DNA of 64,000 nucleotides. It comes from an uncultured Rickettsiales bacterium (GTDB lineage Bacteria; Pseudomonadota; Alphaproteobacteria; RF32; CAG-239). Below, one piece after another: positions 1 through 7,568 of this stretch. Location of the stretch: positions 1-64,000 of the forward strand of contig URXV01000005.1 in assembly GCA_900551865.1 (NCBI GenBank), written 5' to 3'. Position 1 is the first letter of the stretch. Each line of letters opens with the position of its first letter. Under the pieces are notes generated by a model. It was not told the DNA's origin and ran no database searches. It saw nothing but the letters and a program-made list of their open reading frames with translations. The translations under genes and the position numbers were made by a program.

Positions 1-290
1 CCGCCTGCCTCGTGCCACGCTGCAATCCTGCCGCCTATACCGCACAATGCCGCCTGCCTCGTGCCACGCTGCAATCCTGCCGCCTATACCGCACAATGCC
101 GCCTGCCTCGTGCCACGCTGCAATCCTGCCGCCTATACCGCACAATGCCGCCTGCCTCGTGCCACGCTGCAATCCTGCCGCCTATACCGCACAATGCCGC
201 CTACCTCGCGCCACGCTGCAATCCCGCCGCCTATGCCGCACAATGCCGCCCGCCTCATACCGCGCTGCAATCCTGCCGCTTTTTCCCATG
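1..290. repeat. 49-bp tandem repeat array (about 5.8 copies)
   Basis: Four near-identical 49-bp units begin at 1, 50, 99 and 148, followed by a diverged copy at 197 and a partial one at 246. Each unit runs from CCGCCTGCCTCGTG to CCGCACAATG. Because 49 is not a multiple of 3, every frame shows the same peptide pieces in rotation; the overlapping open frames here are by-products of the repeat, not genes. The array may extend left beyond the window. It ends just before the hydG promoter. Confidence 0.93.
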
Positions 291-300
291 GCGGAAAAGC

Positions 301-329
301 TTGACATTTCCCGTTATCCGGCGTATATC
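301..329 (+). promoter_or_regulatory. Predicted sigma70-type promoter of hydG
   Basis: TTGACA at 301-306 is followed after 17 bases by TATATC at 324-329, about 35 bp upstream of the hydG start codon. The -35 box starts right where the tandem array ends. Prediction from sequence only. Confidence 0.5.
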
Positions 330-365
330 ATACGCGATAAAATAATAACTTAAATATAGATATGT

Positions 366-1784
366 ATGGAAAAGTACGATTTAATGTCGGATAAGGCCGA
401 GAGCTTTATCAACCCCGCAGAGATAAGCCGTACGCTGGCTTACGCGAAAAAATACGGCAATGATGCCGCAATGGTTCGGTTCATTCTGGACAAGGCGCGT
501 GAAAAAAAAGGCCTGACGCATACCGAGGCCGCAGTTCTCCTTTTGAATGAAGACCGGGAAGTCGTCGCCGAAATCTGTGCGCTCGCCGAAGAAGTCAAAG
601 AGGCTTACTACGGCAACCGGATTGTCCTGTTCGCGCCGCTCTACCTGAGCAACTACTGCGTTAACGGCTGCACCTACTGCCCTTATCATTCCCAAAACAG
701 ACACATCTTCCGCAAGAAGATGACGCAGGAAGAGATAAAGGCCGAGGTTGTCGCCTTGCAGGATATGGGGCATAAGCGCCTGGCGCTGGAAGCGGGAGAA
801 CATCCCGTGCTTAATCCTCTGGAGTATATTCTGGAGAGTATAGACACGATTTACGGCATAAAGCACAAGGCCGGAGCCATCCGCCGCGTCAACGTGAACA
901 TCGCGGCGACGACGGTGGAAAATTACCACCGCCTGCACGATGCCAAAATCGGAACCTATATTCTGTTTCAGGAAACGTATAACCGGGAGGATTACGAAAA
1001 GTTGCATCCCCGCGGGCCGAAAGCGAATTACGTCTGGCATACCGAAGCGATGGACCGCGCCATGCAGGCCGGGATTGAAGATGTCGGTCTGGGCGTCCTG
1101 TTCGGGCTGCACAACTACGCTTCCGAGTTTGTCGGTCTGCTGATGCACGCCGAACATCTGGAAGCCGTTTACGGTGCCGGGCCGCATACCATCAGCGTTC
1201 CGCGCCTGTGTGCGGCCGATGATATTGATACCGGAGACTTTGCCAATGCGCTGCCAGACGATATTTTTCTCAAAATCATCGCTCTGCTGCGCCTGTCGGT
1301 TCCGTATACCGGGATGATAATTTCCACCCGCGAGGGGGAGCGTATCCGCCGGGAAGCATTAAAGCTTGGCATTTCGCAAATCAGCGGCGGTTCCAGAACC
1401 AGCGTCGGCGGTTATGCCGCGCACGCGGAGCCGGAACCGGACAGCGCCCAGTTTGAGATTGCGGATCACCGCAGTCTTGACGAAGTCGTGCGCTGGCTGA
1501 TGGCGTTGGGATATGTGCCGAGTTTCTGCACTTCTTGTTACGGCAACGGCCGGGTAGGGGAAGATTTTATGGCGCTGTGCAAAAAGCAGCTGATTCATAA
1601 CTTCTGTACGCCGAACGCTCTGCTGACGCTGAAAGAGTATCTGGACAACTATGCGTCGCCGGAAACGCGCCGTATCGGTGCTTCGCTGCTGGCGGAAGAG
1701 ATGAACCGCCTGCCGGAAACCAAAAGGCTGTTTCTGCAAAAACGCATGGAGTTCTTGAAAGAGGGGAAGGTTGTCTTTTTCTGA
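366..1784 (+). CDS. hydG: [FeFe] hydrogenase H-cluster radical SAM maturase HydG
   Basis: HydG cleaves tyrosine with a radical SAM [4Fe-4S] cluster and uses a second, C-terminal cluster to build the Fe(CO)(CN) synthon of the [FeFe] hydrogenase active site. The 472-residue length fits the family. Visible motifs are the radical SAM triad C98-X3-C102-X2-C105 and the diagnostic C-terminal C388-X2-C391-X22-C414, whose spacing separates HydG from ThiH and HydE. The neighbours are hypotheticals, so the maturases HydE and HydF and the hydrogenase itself must lie elsewhere. The gene has its own promoter and terminator and implies hydrogen metabolism under anoxic conditions. The assignment is very safe. 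Confidence 0.95.
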   Translation: MEKYDLMSDKAESFINPAEISRTLAYAKKYGNDAAMVRFILDKAREKKGLTHTEAAVLLLNEDREVVAEICALAEEVKEAYYGNRIVLFAPLYLSNYCVNGCTYCPYHSQNRHIFRKKMTQEEIKAEVVALQDMGHKRLALEAGEHPVLNPLEYILESIDTIYGIKHKAGAIRRVNVNIAATTVENYHRLHDAKIGTYILFQETYNREDYEKLHPRGPKANYVWHTEAMDRAMQAGIEDVGLGVLFGLHNYASEFVGLLMHAEHLEAVYGAGPHTISVPRLCAADDIDTGDFANALPDDIFLKIIALLRLSVPYTGMIISTREGERIRREALKLGISQISGGSRTSVGGYAAHAEPEPDSAQFEIADHRSLDEVVRWLMALGYVPSFCTSCYGNGRVGEDFMALCKKQLIHNFCTPNALLTLKEYLDNYASPETRRIGASLLAEEMNRLPETKRLFLQKRMEFLKEGKVVFF

Positions 1785-1826
1785 AAGCTCTTTTCCCAGT
1801 CGGACTGGTCGGCTTTTGTTTGAAAC

Positions 1827-1860
1827 CCCGTCATACCGTAAAAGGTATGGCGGGATTTTT
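1827..1860 (+). terminator. Rho-independent terminator of hydG
   Basis: An 11-bp stem (CCCGTCATACC / GGTATGGCGGG, one wobble pair) with a six-base loop is followed by ATTTTTGTT, 43 bases after the hydG stop. Confidence 0.8.
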
Positions 1861-1933
1861 GTTGCCCGTTCCGTTTTTCCGGCTCTTTCCGCCGTCAAAA
1901 TCGCCTTTCGCCGTTTCCGAAAATAAAAAATAC

Positions 1934-1962
1934 TTGACAAATAAGTAAAAACTTGCTAAATA
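1934..1962 (+). promoter_or_regulatory. Predicted promoter of the 2012-2797 gene
   Basis: TTGACA at 1934-1939, a 17-base spacer, then TAAATA at 1957-1962, in an AT-rich stretch 50 bp upstream of the start codon. Confidence 0.55.
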
Positions 1963-2011
1963 TGACGAAATTTAATAATTTTATGTCAAACTATTAAAAA
2001 TATATTATGGT

Positions 2012-2797
2012 ATGAAAACAAAAATTTTTCTTCAAGAAATCCTGATAAAAATGTTCGGGAACACTTGGTTGTTTGCATGGTGGATTAAAAAACATCGTTT
2101 GGACGACCGTATTGTAGATTTTTTAATTCGTGAAAAATTTAACCTTCTGGAAAAGTATGCGCGCCGGCATCAGCTTTCCTCCTACCAGATAACGGATATT
2201 TTATCCGATTGGGCGGACGTTGATGACGAATATACGCAGGCTTTTATCCGCGAATTGTTAAAAAACAACACGCTGAACAGTGAGCAGGAACAGCTTTTGG
2301 TTTCCAAAAACGACGTATTGTTTTTGGAAAGTTATCTGACACCGAACGGATATTTTGATATGTCGCGGCGTTTTCATGATGTCGCCGAACATAATTATAT
2401 CCTGAGTATGGCAGAGGCAAAGAATATGGCGGGAATAGAGGTGTTTAAGGCTTATGTCGACAATACCTGCCGCAATATGATGACCGATGAGCTGTTAGCC
2501 GAATTGATTCTTCTGCCGGAAAGTTTTGCTGTGCGGTACGTTTTGCAAAAGGCGCGCCTGAGCAAAGAACAGGAAGATTTTCTGGTAGACAAGGCGCCGG
2601 AGGAATTGATTAAAATTTATATCGGCGAAAAGGAATTAGCCTCCGATGCGGCGCAGTTACAGCTGGTGGAAAAACATTTTGACCTGGCGCAGCAGTATTT
2701 TGAAAAATACGGGCTGCGTTCCAAAGCCCAGCAGACGTATCATGCGCTGCGCAAACAGGCTTTGGAAAAAACGCCGTCGGAAGAAGATTGTCCGTAA
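2012..2797 (+). CDS. Hypothetical helical protein (261 aa)
   Basis: I do not recognise this protein. It has no signal peptide; the sequence is rich in charged helices of 25-35 residues (for example around FNLLEKYARRHQL and FDLAQQYFEKYGL), which suggests an alpha-solenoid or TPR-like cytoplasmic scaffold. The N-terminus is hydrophobic and tryptophan-rich (FGNTWLFAWWIKKH) but too short and polar for a clear membrane anchor. The phrase VLFLESYL near residue 107 resembles VFLESYV in the protein at 58611-59333, a weak hint of relationship. It is a single-gene unit with its own promoter and terminator. Function unknown. Confidence 0.75.
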   Translation: MKTKIFLQEILIKMFGNTWLFAWWIKKHRLDDRIVDFLIREKFNLLEKYARRHQLSSYQITDILSDWADVDDEYTQAFIRELLKNNTLNSEQEQLLVSKNDVLFLESYLTPNGYFDMSRRFHDVAEHNYILSMAEAKNMAGIEVFKAYVDNTCRNMMTDELLAELILLPESFAVRYVLQKARLSKEQEDFLVDKAPEELIKIYIGEKELASDAAQLQLVEKHFDLAQQYFEKYGLRSKAQQTYHALRKQALEKTPSEEDCP

Positions 2798-2810
2798 TGT
2801 TTTGATTTAG

Positions 2811-2846
2811 TCCCCTGTGCCGCGTTTTGCGGAGCAGGGGATTTTT
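2811..2846 (+). terminator. Rho-independent terminator
   Basis: TCCCCTG at 2811-2817 pairs with CAGGGGA at 2835-2841 around an inner GC stem (CCGC/GCGG), followed by TTTTTCT. It lies 14 bases after the stop of the upstream gene. Confidence 0.8.
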
Positions 2847-2867
2847 CTGAATGCGGACTCTGCCGTC

Positions 2868-3040
2868 TGTTTCGGTGTACCGTTGGTTGCTTTAGCGCCG
2901 CCGCGGACTGTTTTGATACTGCCGCAGTCCGCTCTGCCGCCGGTTGCTTCGGCGCCGCTGCAGGCTGTTCTAATGCCGCTGCTGGTTTTAGTGTTGCCGC
3001 GAGTGGCTCTGTTGCTGCCGTTGTCCGTACTGGCCGGCCG
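2868..3040. repeat. Decayed GC-rich intergenic tandem repeat
   Basis: Two imperfect copies of a unit of about 58 bp can be aligned, one around 2880 (GGTTGCTTTAGCGCCGCCGC) and one around 2938 (GGTTGCTTCGGCGCCGCTGC), with further degenerate pieces after them. Open frames on both strands encode only Ala/Pro/Gln-rich low-complexity sequence, so I call no gene here. Confidence 0.6.
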
Positions 3041-3123
3041 CAAAACGGACGGATTTTCAAAAAAGCTGTTTTTAATTGCGAAAATAAATAACCGGATATA
3101 AACTGTTTAAAAACGGAGGATTT

Positions 3124-3702
3124 ATGGAAAAATTTAAATTAAGCGAGAGTATTTTGGCAGACCGCCTGATACTGCTGAAACGCTGCCACGAACACGATGA
3201 GGAAATGTGGCATGCAATAGAAGAAAGCCGCGCTTTCATCCGCGAATACCTGTTTTGGGTTGACGGCACGCAGTCGTTGTCCGATGTCGAAAAGGCAACG
3301 GATATGTTTTTCAAAGCCTGGGATGAAGACGATGAATGGTGTTACAGCCTGTACAGTGTGCCTGAAAATGATTTTCTCGGTTGTATCGGCGTGCATAACA
3401 TCAGTTTTCTGAACCGGTCTGCGGAATTGGGTTATTGGCTGCGCTTGTCGGAAACCGGCAAAGGCTATATGACCGAAGCGGTTAAAGCCGTGGAAGCGGA
3501 ATTGTTTGCCGCCGGGATTCACCGGGTTGTTATTTGCTGCGACGTGAATAATTATAACTCGGCAAATGTTGCGCTCCGGGCCGGATATGAACTGGAAAGC
3601 ATTCAAAAAGAAGCTGTCTACCATTATACCGGCCTGCATGACCATGCAACGTATGTTAAGTTCAGCCCTTACCCGATACGCGGGTTTGAACGCAAAGCCT
3701 GA
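3124..3702 (+). CDS. GNAT-family N-acetyltransferase (RimJ/RimL-like)
   Basis: This is a 192-residue GNAT acetyltransferase that would transfer acetyl from acetyl-CoA to an amine, possibly a ribosomal-protein N-terminus or a small molecule. The RimJ/RimL/YdaF pattern is visible: an N-terminal ADRLILLKR strand, the central GCIGVHNI and AELGYWLR strands, a pyrophosphate-binding loop in the form ETGKGYMTEAV, and the C-terminal NYNSANVALRAGYELE motif. A clear ribosome-binding site (GGAGG) sits seven bases before the ATG. It is a single gene with a terminator after it. The family is certain, the substrate unknown. Confidence 0.88.
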   Translation: MEKFKLSESILADRLILLKRCHEHDEEMWHAIEESRAFIREYLFWVDGTQSLSDVEKATDMFFKAWDEDDEWCYSLYSVPENDFLGCIGVHNISFLNRSAELGYWLRLSETGKGYMTEAVKAVEAELFAAGIHRVVICCDVNNYNSANVALRAGYELESIQKEAVYHYTGLHDHATYVKFSPYPIRGFERKA

Positions 3703-3801
3703 TGCGAAAAGCCTGATGTGGGAAAATCTGTTGCGGGAAAGCCGGACGCGAAAAAAATGAATCGTTCGGCACCGGATTTTGCCGCCGCGTTAAACAAAAA
3801 A

Positions 3802-3834
3802 AACAGTTCTCTGAATGAGAACTGTTTTTTTTGT
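3802..3834. terminator. Bidirectional terminator between convergent genes
   Basis: AACAGTTCTC at 3802-3811 and GAGAACTGTT at 3817-3826 form a perfect 10-bp stem with a five-base loop, flanked by an A-run on the left and a T-run on the right. It can stop transcription from the acetyltransferase and from the leftward pair at 3872-4773. Confidence 0.88.
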
Positions 3835-3871
3835 TGGTAATGTTTGTAGGGCTTCAATTGTATTGCGTCCG

Positions 3872-4285
3872 TTACATACCTCCGATGGCGTCCGTTGAAA
3901 ACCTTTCCGTAAATTCCTTAAGCGGTACGGAAATTTCCATTTTCATATCGTCGAATGCCGTAAAGACAAAAGCGCTTTTAAGCAGTGAAAAATGGCATCT
4001 GGCCCAGACGAAAGTCTGTTCTTTGCTGAGGCGCAAAGCCTGAATTTTATCCCGTCCGCCGGTCAGAATAACATACAGGCCATCTTCGGGCACGCAGATG
4101 ACGGGAACCGGCTGTCCGGTTTTGCCGTCTTTTTTTCTGCCATTTTCTTCCTTAGGCATAAGGAAAGCACAGACGAGATAAATAGCCTCTGTTTGCAGCA
4201 GTTTTGCAAAATGACCGCAGTTAATAAACGGCCGCGGCGGTGCCGGGTAAAGGGGGCACTCGCCGCCGCATTTGATGTGAGCCAT
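3872..4285 (-). CDS. Hypothetical protein (137 aa)
   Basis: Unrecognised small protein, probably cytoplasmic. It begins with a cysteine-containing segment (KCGGECPLYP) and an INCGHF motif, then a beta-rich stretch (VPVICVPEDGLYVILTGG) and a basic/hydrophobic C-terminal half. The start lies 11 bases after the stop of the upstream gene on the same strand, so the two are probably cotranscribed, although no strong ribosome-binding site is visible. The convergent terminator at 3802-3834 ends the unit. The three N-terminal cysteines might bind metal; that is a guess. Confidence 0.62.
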   Translation of the reverse strand: MAHIKCGGECPLYPAPPRPFINCGHFAKLLQTEAIYLVCAFLMPKEENGRKKDGKTGQPVPVICVPEDGLYVILTGGRDKIQALRLSKEQTFVWARCHFSLLKSAFVFTAFDDMKMEISVPLKEFTERFSTDAIGGM

Positions 4286-4296
4286 ACTTTTATCTG

Positions 4297-4773
4297 TTAA
4301 AATGAAACAATCGCCGTCCCGTAGTGTCTGACCAAAGTGCTTTTGTTTACTTTGGCTTCGGTTCGCGGAGCGGAAAAAACAAAATCACCATTGTCGTATT
4401 TGACAACCGCGGCAAAAAAGTTGTGCCGTCCGGCTCTCGCCGCCGAATGGCTCATGGAAACTTTGATGCCGTGCACCAAATCGATATACTCGCCGGAATT
4501 GGCAATCAAAACAACCGGCAGCAGGTCAAAACCGTCCTCTCCGTCAGATATTTCCGCAACTGCAAAGGAAAGGGATTTTCTGTCCACGCCGTAAATGTCG
4601 GCCAGACAACGCAGAACGATGAATGGTGACACCGGTTTCGGCATGGAATTGGCCGTTGCCGCATTTGCTGTTCTGACAGAGGATTTTTTTCTGCGGGCTG
4701 TAACAGGCATGCTGTTCAAACTCTTTTTCTGTTTCTTGTTCATATACAAAAAAATTTTAAAAAAGTAAGACAT
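4297..4773 (-). CDS. Hypothetical protein with basic N-terminus (158 aa)
   Basis: Unrecognised. The first 45 residues are basic and low in complexity (KKQKKSLN, RRKKSSVRTANAATANS). The rest looks like a compact alpha/beta domain (FIVLRCLADIYGVDRKS, DGFDLLPVVLIANSGEYIDL, FFAAVVKYDNGDFVFSA). Two starts are possible: the ATG at 4773, with AAGGAC about 20 bases upstream, or the ATG at 4743 (MNKKQKK); neither has well-spaced Shine-Dalgarno. It is first in a two-gene leftward unit with the 137-residue protein. Confidence 0.65.
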   Translation of the reverse strand: MSYFFKIFLYMNKKQKKSLNSMPVTARRKKSSVRTANAATANSMPKPVSPFIVLRCLADIYGVDRKSLSFAVAEISDGEDGFDLLPVVLIANSGEYIDLVHGIKVSMSHSAARAGRHNFFAAVVKYDNGDFVFSAPRTEAKVNKSTLVRHYGTAIVSF

Positions 4774-4907
4774 AAAGATATTTAATTGCAGTCCTTATAG
4801 CATAAAAAAATATTTTTTGCAACAGGAAAATGGTAATTTTGTCTAAAATATAAAGCATTCCCCAATTACGTTTATCTCAAACAACCACCAAGGCGTATAC
4901 CGGATTG

Positions 4908-5010
4908 CCCATCCCGAAACCCGCGCCATAAAAAACAGCTCCGTTATAAAGCCGGTCGTCCCGAAACCCGTATCATATCCGCGCCATAAAAAAAACAGCC
5001 CCCGTTCAAA
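4908..5010. repeat. Imperfect direct duplication next to the proS terminator
   Basis: Two copies of a unit of roughly 50 bp are visible: CCCGAAACCCGCGCCATAAA followed by AAACAGCTCCGTT, and CCCGAAACCCGTATC followed by CCGCGCCATAAA and AAACAGCCCCCGTT. The second copy includes the left arm of the proS terminator, so part of the terminator has been duplicated. The 4774-5077 gap holds nothing else that I can identify. Confidence 0.6.
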
Positions 5011-5020
5011 GAGGCTGTTT
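4987..5020 (-). terminator. Rho-independent terminator of proS
   Basis: Read leftward, AACAGCC pairs with GGCTGTT around a 12-base loop and is followed by an eight-base T-run. It lies 57 bases after the proS stop codon. Confidence 0.8.
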
Positions 5021-5077
5021 GTCGCTTGCTTTATGTCTGTAGCCGGCAGATGTATCCGGTATCCGGCCGCTCCGGCG

Positions 5078-6598
5078 CTAGTACGACCGCGCGTAAATCA
5101 CGTCCAGCGTCGCCTTTTTGCCGGAAAGCAGGCATTCGCCCTCGCTGCCGCTCTGGTCAAACGGGATGCAGCGGATGGTCAGGCGCATTTCCTTAAGCTT
5201 GTCCAGCGTCGCCTCATCGCCGCTCCACTTGCCGCGCACGAACGCGACTTTCGGCGCTTTGCCGCCGTTTTCCAGATAAACGTTGGCGTTGGCGAAATAG
5301 GCTTCAAATTCCGCCGCGGTCTTAATGTCCGTAACCACGTTTTGCGTCAGGCGTTCGTTGGCGCGCGCCAGCATTTCGTCCTGAATTGCCTGCAGCTTTT
5401 CGCTGATTGTCGCGATGAAAACGTCCACGTCTTCAAAGTTCTTCCACCCGTCCTGGTTGATTTTAATGCGGTTGCGGAACATAACGGCGTTCTTTTCCAA
5501 ATCCTTGGCGCCGACTTCCACAATCAGCGGCGCGCCTTTGCGCGTCCATTCCCACATCTTGTCAACCGCTTCTTTCAGACGGTTGTCCAGCCTGACCCGT
5601 ACCCGCTCACCGGCAAAGGTCTGAGTCTTGAGTGCGTCGCGCAGCTTTTCCGCATAGGCGCTGATGGCTTCGGCCTTGCTCTTGTCCTTGACAATCGGTA
5701 CGATAATCACCTGCTGCGGCGCGAGTTTCGGCGGAACGCACATTCCCTCATCGTCGGCATGCGTCATAATCAACCCGCCGATAAGCCGGGTGGAAACGCC
5801 CCACGACGTTGTATAGGCGTATTCCTGCGCGTTGTCGGAGTTAATGAACTTGATGTCCGCCGACTTGGCGAAGTTCTGCCCGAGGAAGTGCGACGTGCCC
5901 GCCTGCAGCGACCGTCCGTCCTGCATCATTGCTTCAATGCAGTAGGTCGTAACCGCGCCGGGGAACTTGTCGTATTCCGGCTTTTTGCCTTTAATCACCG
6001 GCATCGCCATATCGTTGACGCACAAATCTTCGTAAACGCCGAGCATCGTTTCGGCTTCTTTTTCCGCTTCTTCAAACGTGGCGTGGGCGGTATGCCCTTC
6101 CTGCCACAGGAATTCGCGGGTACGCAGAAACAGGCGCGGGCGCATTTCCCAGCGCACAACGTTCGCCCACTGGTTAATCATGACCGGCAGGTCGCGGTAC
6201 GAGTGCACCCACTTGGAAAATGAGTCGGCGATAATGGTCTCTGAAGTCGGCCGCACAATCAGCGGTTCCTCCAGCGGGCTTGCCGGCACGAGCCTGCCGT
6301 CTTCCATACTGAGCCGCGAGTGCGTAACGATAGCCATTTCTTTGGCAAAACCCTCGACGTGTTCCGCCTCTTTTTGGAAATAGCTTAACGGGATGAAAAG
6401 CGGGAAATAGCAATTCTCGTGATTCGTTTCCTTAATTTTTTCATCCAACAGGCGCTGGATACGCTCCCAAATTCCGTATCCCCAGGGTTTGATGACCATA
6501 CACCCCGGCGAGGACGAAACTTCGGCCATATCGGCAGCGGCTATCACGTTCTGGTACCAGTCCGGATAGCTGTTCTCTCTTATATTCTTCAGAGCCAT
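5078..6598 (-). CDS. proS: Prolyl-tRNA synthetase, archaeal/eukaryotic-like short type
   Basis: Class II aminoacyl-tRNA synthetase that charges tRNA-Pro. At 506 residues it belongs to the ProS type without the large editing insertion found in the E. coli enzyme. The class II motif 2 region is visible (TSETIIADSFSKWV, then WEMRPRLFLRTREFLWQEGHTAH), as is a motif 3-like HADDEG segment and the usual C-terminal end IYARSY. I chose the ATG at 6598 because AAAAGGAT precedes it at suitable spacing; an upstream ATG at 6637 has no such site. It stands alone with its own terminator. The assignment is secure; the type is a little unusual for the Alphaproteobacteria. Confidence 0.95.
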   Translation of the reverse strand: MALKNIRENSYPDWYQNVIAAADMAEVSSSPGCMVIKPWGYGIWERIQRLLDEKIKETNHENCYFPLFIPLSYFQKEAEHVEGFAKEMAIVTHSRLSMEDGRLVPASPLEEPLIVRPTSETIIADSFSKWVHSYRDLPVMINQWANVVRWEMRPRLFLRTREFLWQEGHTAHATFEEAEKEAETMLGVYEDLCVNDMAMPVIKGKKPEYDKFPGAVTTYCIEAMMQDGRSLQAGTSHFLGQNFAKSADIKFINSDNAQEYAYTTSWGVSTRLIGGLIMTHADDEGMCVPPKLAPQQVIIVPIVKDKSKAEAISAYAEKLRDALKTQTFAGERVRVRLDNRLKEAVDKMWEWTRKGAPLIVEVGAKDLEKNAVMFRNRIKINQDGWKNFEDVDVFIATISEKLQAIQDEMLARANERLTQNVVTDIKTAAEFEAYFANANVYLENGGKAPKVAFVRGKWSGDEATLDKLKEMRLTIRCIPFDQSGSEGECLLSGKKATLDVIYARSY

Positions 6599-6872
6599 AA
6601 CCAAATATCCTTTTATGTAATTGTTTTTAAACCGCACAAAGTAAACACCAGAAAATGCCTGCTGTCAAGAATATAAGTGCGAAAAATCTCCCGCCGGTTT
6701 AAGTTTGGGTGCCGGTTTGGTTTTATCCGCAGCGTAGGCTTTATCAACCGCGTCGGGAGATTTCCGTGGCGTTCTTGCGGAAATTTCCGTGTCGTCCGCC
6801 TCTCTTTAACTTTTTTTAACCCTTTATTATATAGACTGATACCGTTTGATAAAGATAGAAAAGGAAACCCAA

Positions 6873-7310
6873 ATGAAGCGTATATTTACTGTTCTGACCC
6901 TGGCCGCAACCGTAATGCTCGGCGCCTGCAAAGACGAAACCGCCGCCAACCGGATTTATGTCTTTTCGCAGCCCGGCTGTCCGCATTGCGAACACGCCGA
7001 GGAATACATCAGCCGCTATTACCGGAATTATGACATTGAACGGCTGAATATCCGCGAGGGCAATAATATGGGGTATCTGTTGCGCTATGCCAAAAAGTTC
7101 AAGGTGCCGGAACAGTCGCTCGGCACGCCGTTTATCGTTATGGGCGATAAATATATAATGGGCTGGGGCAATCAGCAGGTAAAAGATTTTAACCGCTATG
7201 CCAGAAACTTTAAGCCGAAGTCGTCGCCGCTGCGTTCCTCTGCCGCGCCGCAAGACGCCCGTCCGCAGAACACTCGGCAAGACGTCCTCCCGCAGCCGGC
7301 ACAAAAATAA
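6873..7310 (+). CDS. Lipoprotein with glutaredoxin/thioredoxin fold
   Basis: This is a 145-residue lipoprotein. The signal peptide ends in a lipobox LGAC with lipidated C19. It is followed by a strand-turn-helix with a redox motif C36-P-H-C39 in the context VFSQPGCPHCEHA, and by a cis-proline loop GTPFIVMGDKYIMGW, both characteristic of glutaredoxin-like proteins. The C-terminal 30 residues are a Pro/Gln/Arg-rich tail. It is probably attached to an envelope membrane facing the periplasm and involved in thiol-disulfide exchange. The ATG at 6873 is preceded by AAAAGGAAA, which makes it a better start than the one nine codons upstream. Confidence 0.85.
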   Translation: MKRIFTVLTLAATVMLGACKDETAANRIYVFSQPGCPHCEHAEEYISRYYRNYDIERLNIREGNNMGYLLRYAKKFKVPEQSLGTPFIVMGDKYIMGWGNQQVKDFNRYARNFKPKSSPLRSSAAPQDARPQNTRQDVLPQPAQK

Positions 7311-7383
7311 CTCCTCCGGTGCCGTCCCCGTTATGTCCCGCAGGCGGCTCCAAAATAGCCCGGCTGCTGCCGTACCGTTTATG

Positions 7384-7414
7384 CCCCGCAGGCCTCGGTT
7401 TGCGGGGATTTTTT
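7384..7414 (+). terminator. Rho-independent terminator
   Basis: CCCCGCA at 7384-7390 pairs with TGCGGGG at 7401-7407, followed by ATTTTTTAT. An imperfect duplicate of the upstream arm (GTCCCGCAGGCGG) sits 50 bp earlier, another sign of local duplication. Confidence 0.8.
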
Positions 7415-7425
7415 ATACTTTCGGC

Positions 7426-7457
7426 TGCTGATATTAAACGAACGTTTTATTTCTACA
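7426..7457 (+). repeat. Putative invertase crossover site, copy 1 (glycosyltransferase locus, distal)
   Basis: A 32-bp imperfect palindrome: left arm TGCTGATATTAAACG (7426-7440), core AA (7441-7442), right arm CGTTTTATTTCTACA (7443-7457). Eleven of 15 arm positions are self-complementary. Its partner is the site at 7521-7552, whose core is TT, so the pair is in inverted orientation by core. The inner sequence AACGAACGTTT, read on the other strand as AAACGTTCGTT, resembles what I remember of the Bacteroides fragilis promoter-inversion sites. Confidence 0.55.
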
Positions 7458-7520
7458 TCTCAGGTTGTATACGGGCAATCAAAAGCTTTTGTTTTTGCAC
7501 AATAATATTTTTGTGCAGGC

Positions 7521-7552
7521 TGTTGAATTTTATAGTTCGTATTTTTTCAACA
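7521..7552 (+). repeat. Putative invertase crossover site, copy 2 (glycosyltransferase locus, proximal)
   Basis: Left arm TGTTGAATTTTATAG (7521-7535), core TT (7536-7537), right arm CGTATTTTTTCAACA (7538-7552). The outermost seven bases are a perfect inverted repeat (TGTTGAA/TTCAACA). It ends 16 bp before the first glycosyltransferase start codon. The 93 bp between the two cores hold no gene; I cannot find a convincing sigma70 promoter in either direction. Confidence 0.6.
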
Positions 7553-7568
7553 GTTGTTAGGATGCCTG

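Noticed and set aside
12..353. Three overlapping open frames of 85-113 codons
   Set aside because: They are produced by the 49-bp tandem repeat read in all three frames; no ribosome-binding site or codon structure supports them.
5033..6223. Long rightward open frame of 396 codons
   Set aside because: It lies antisense to proS over its whole length; composition is that of a mirrored GC-rich gene.
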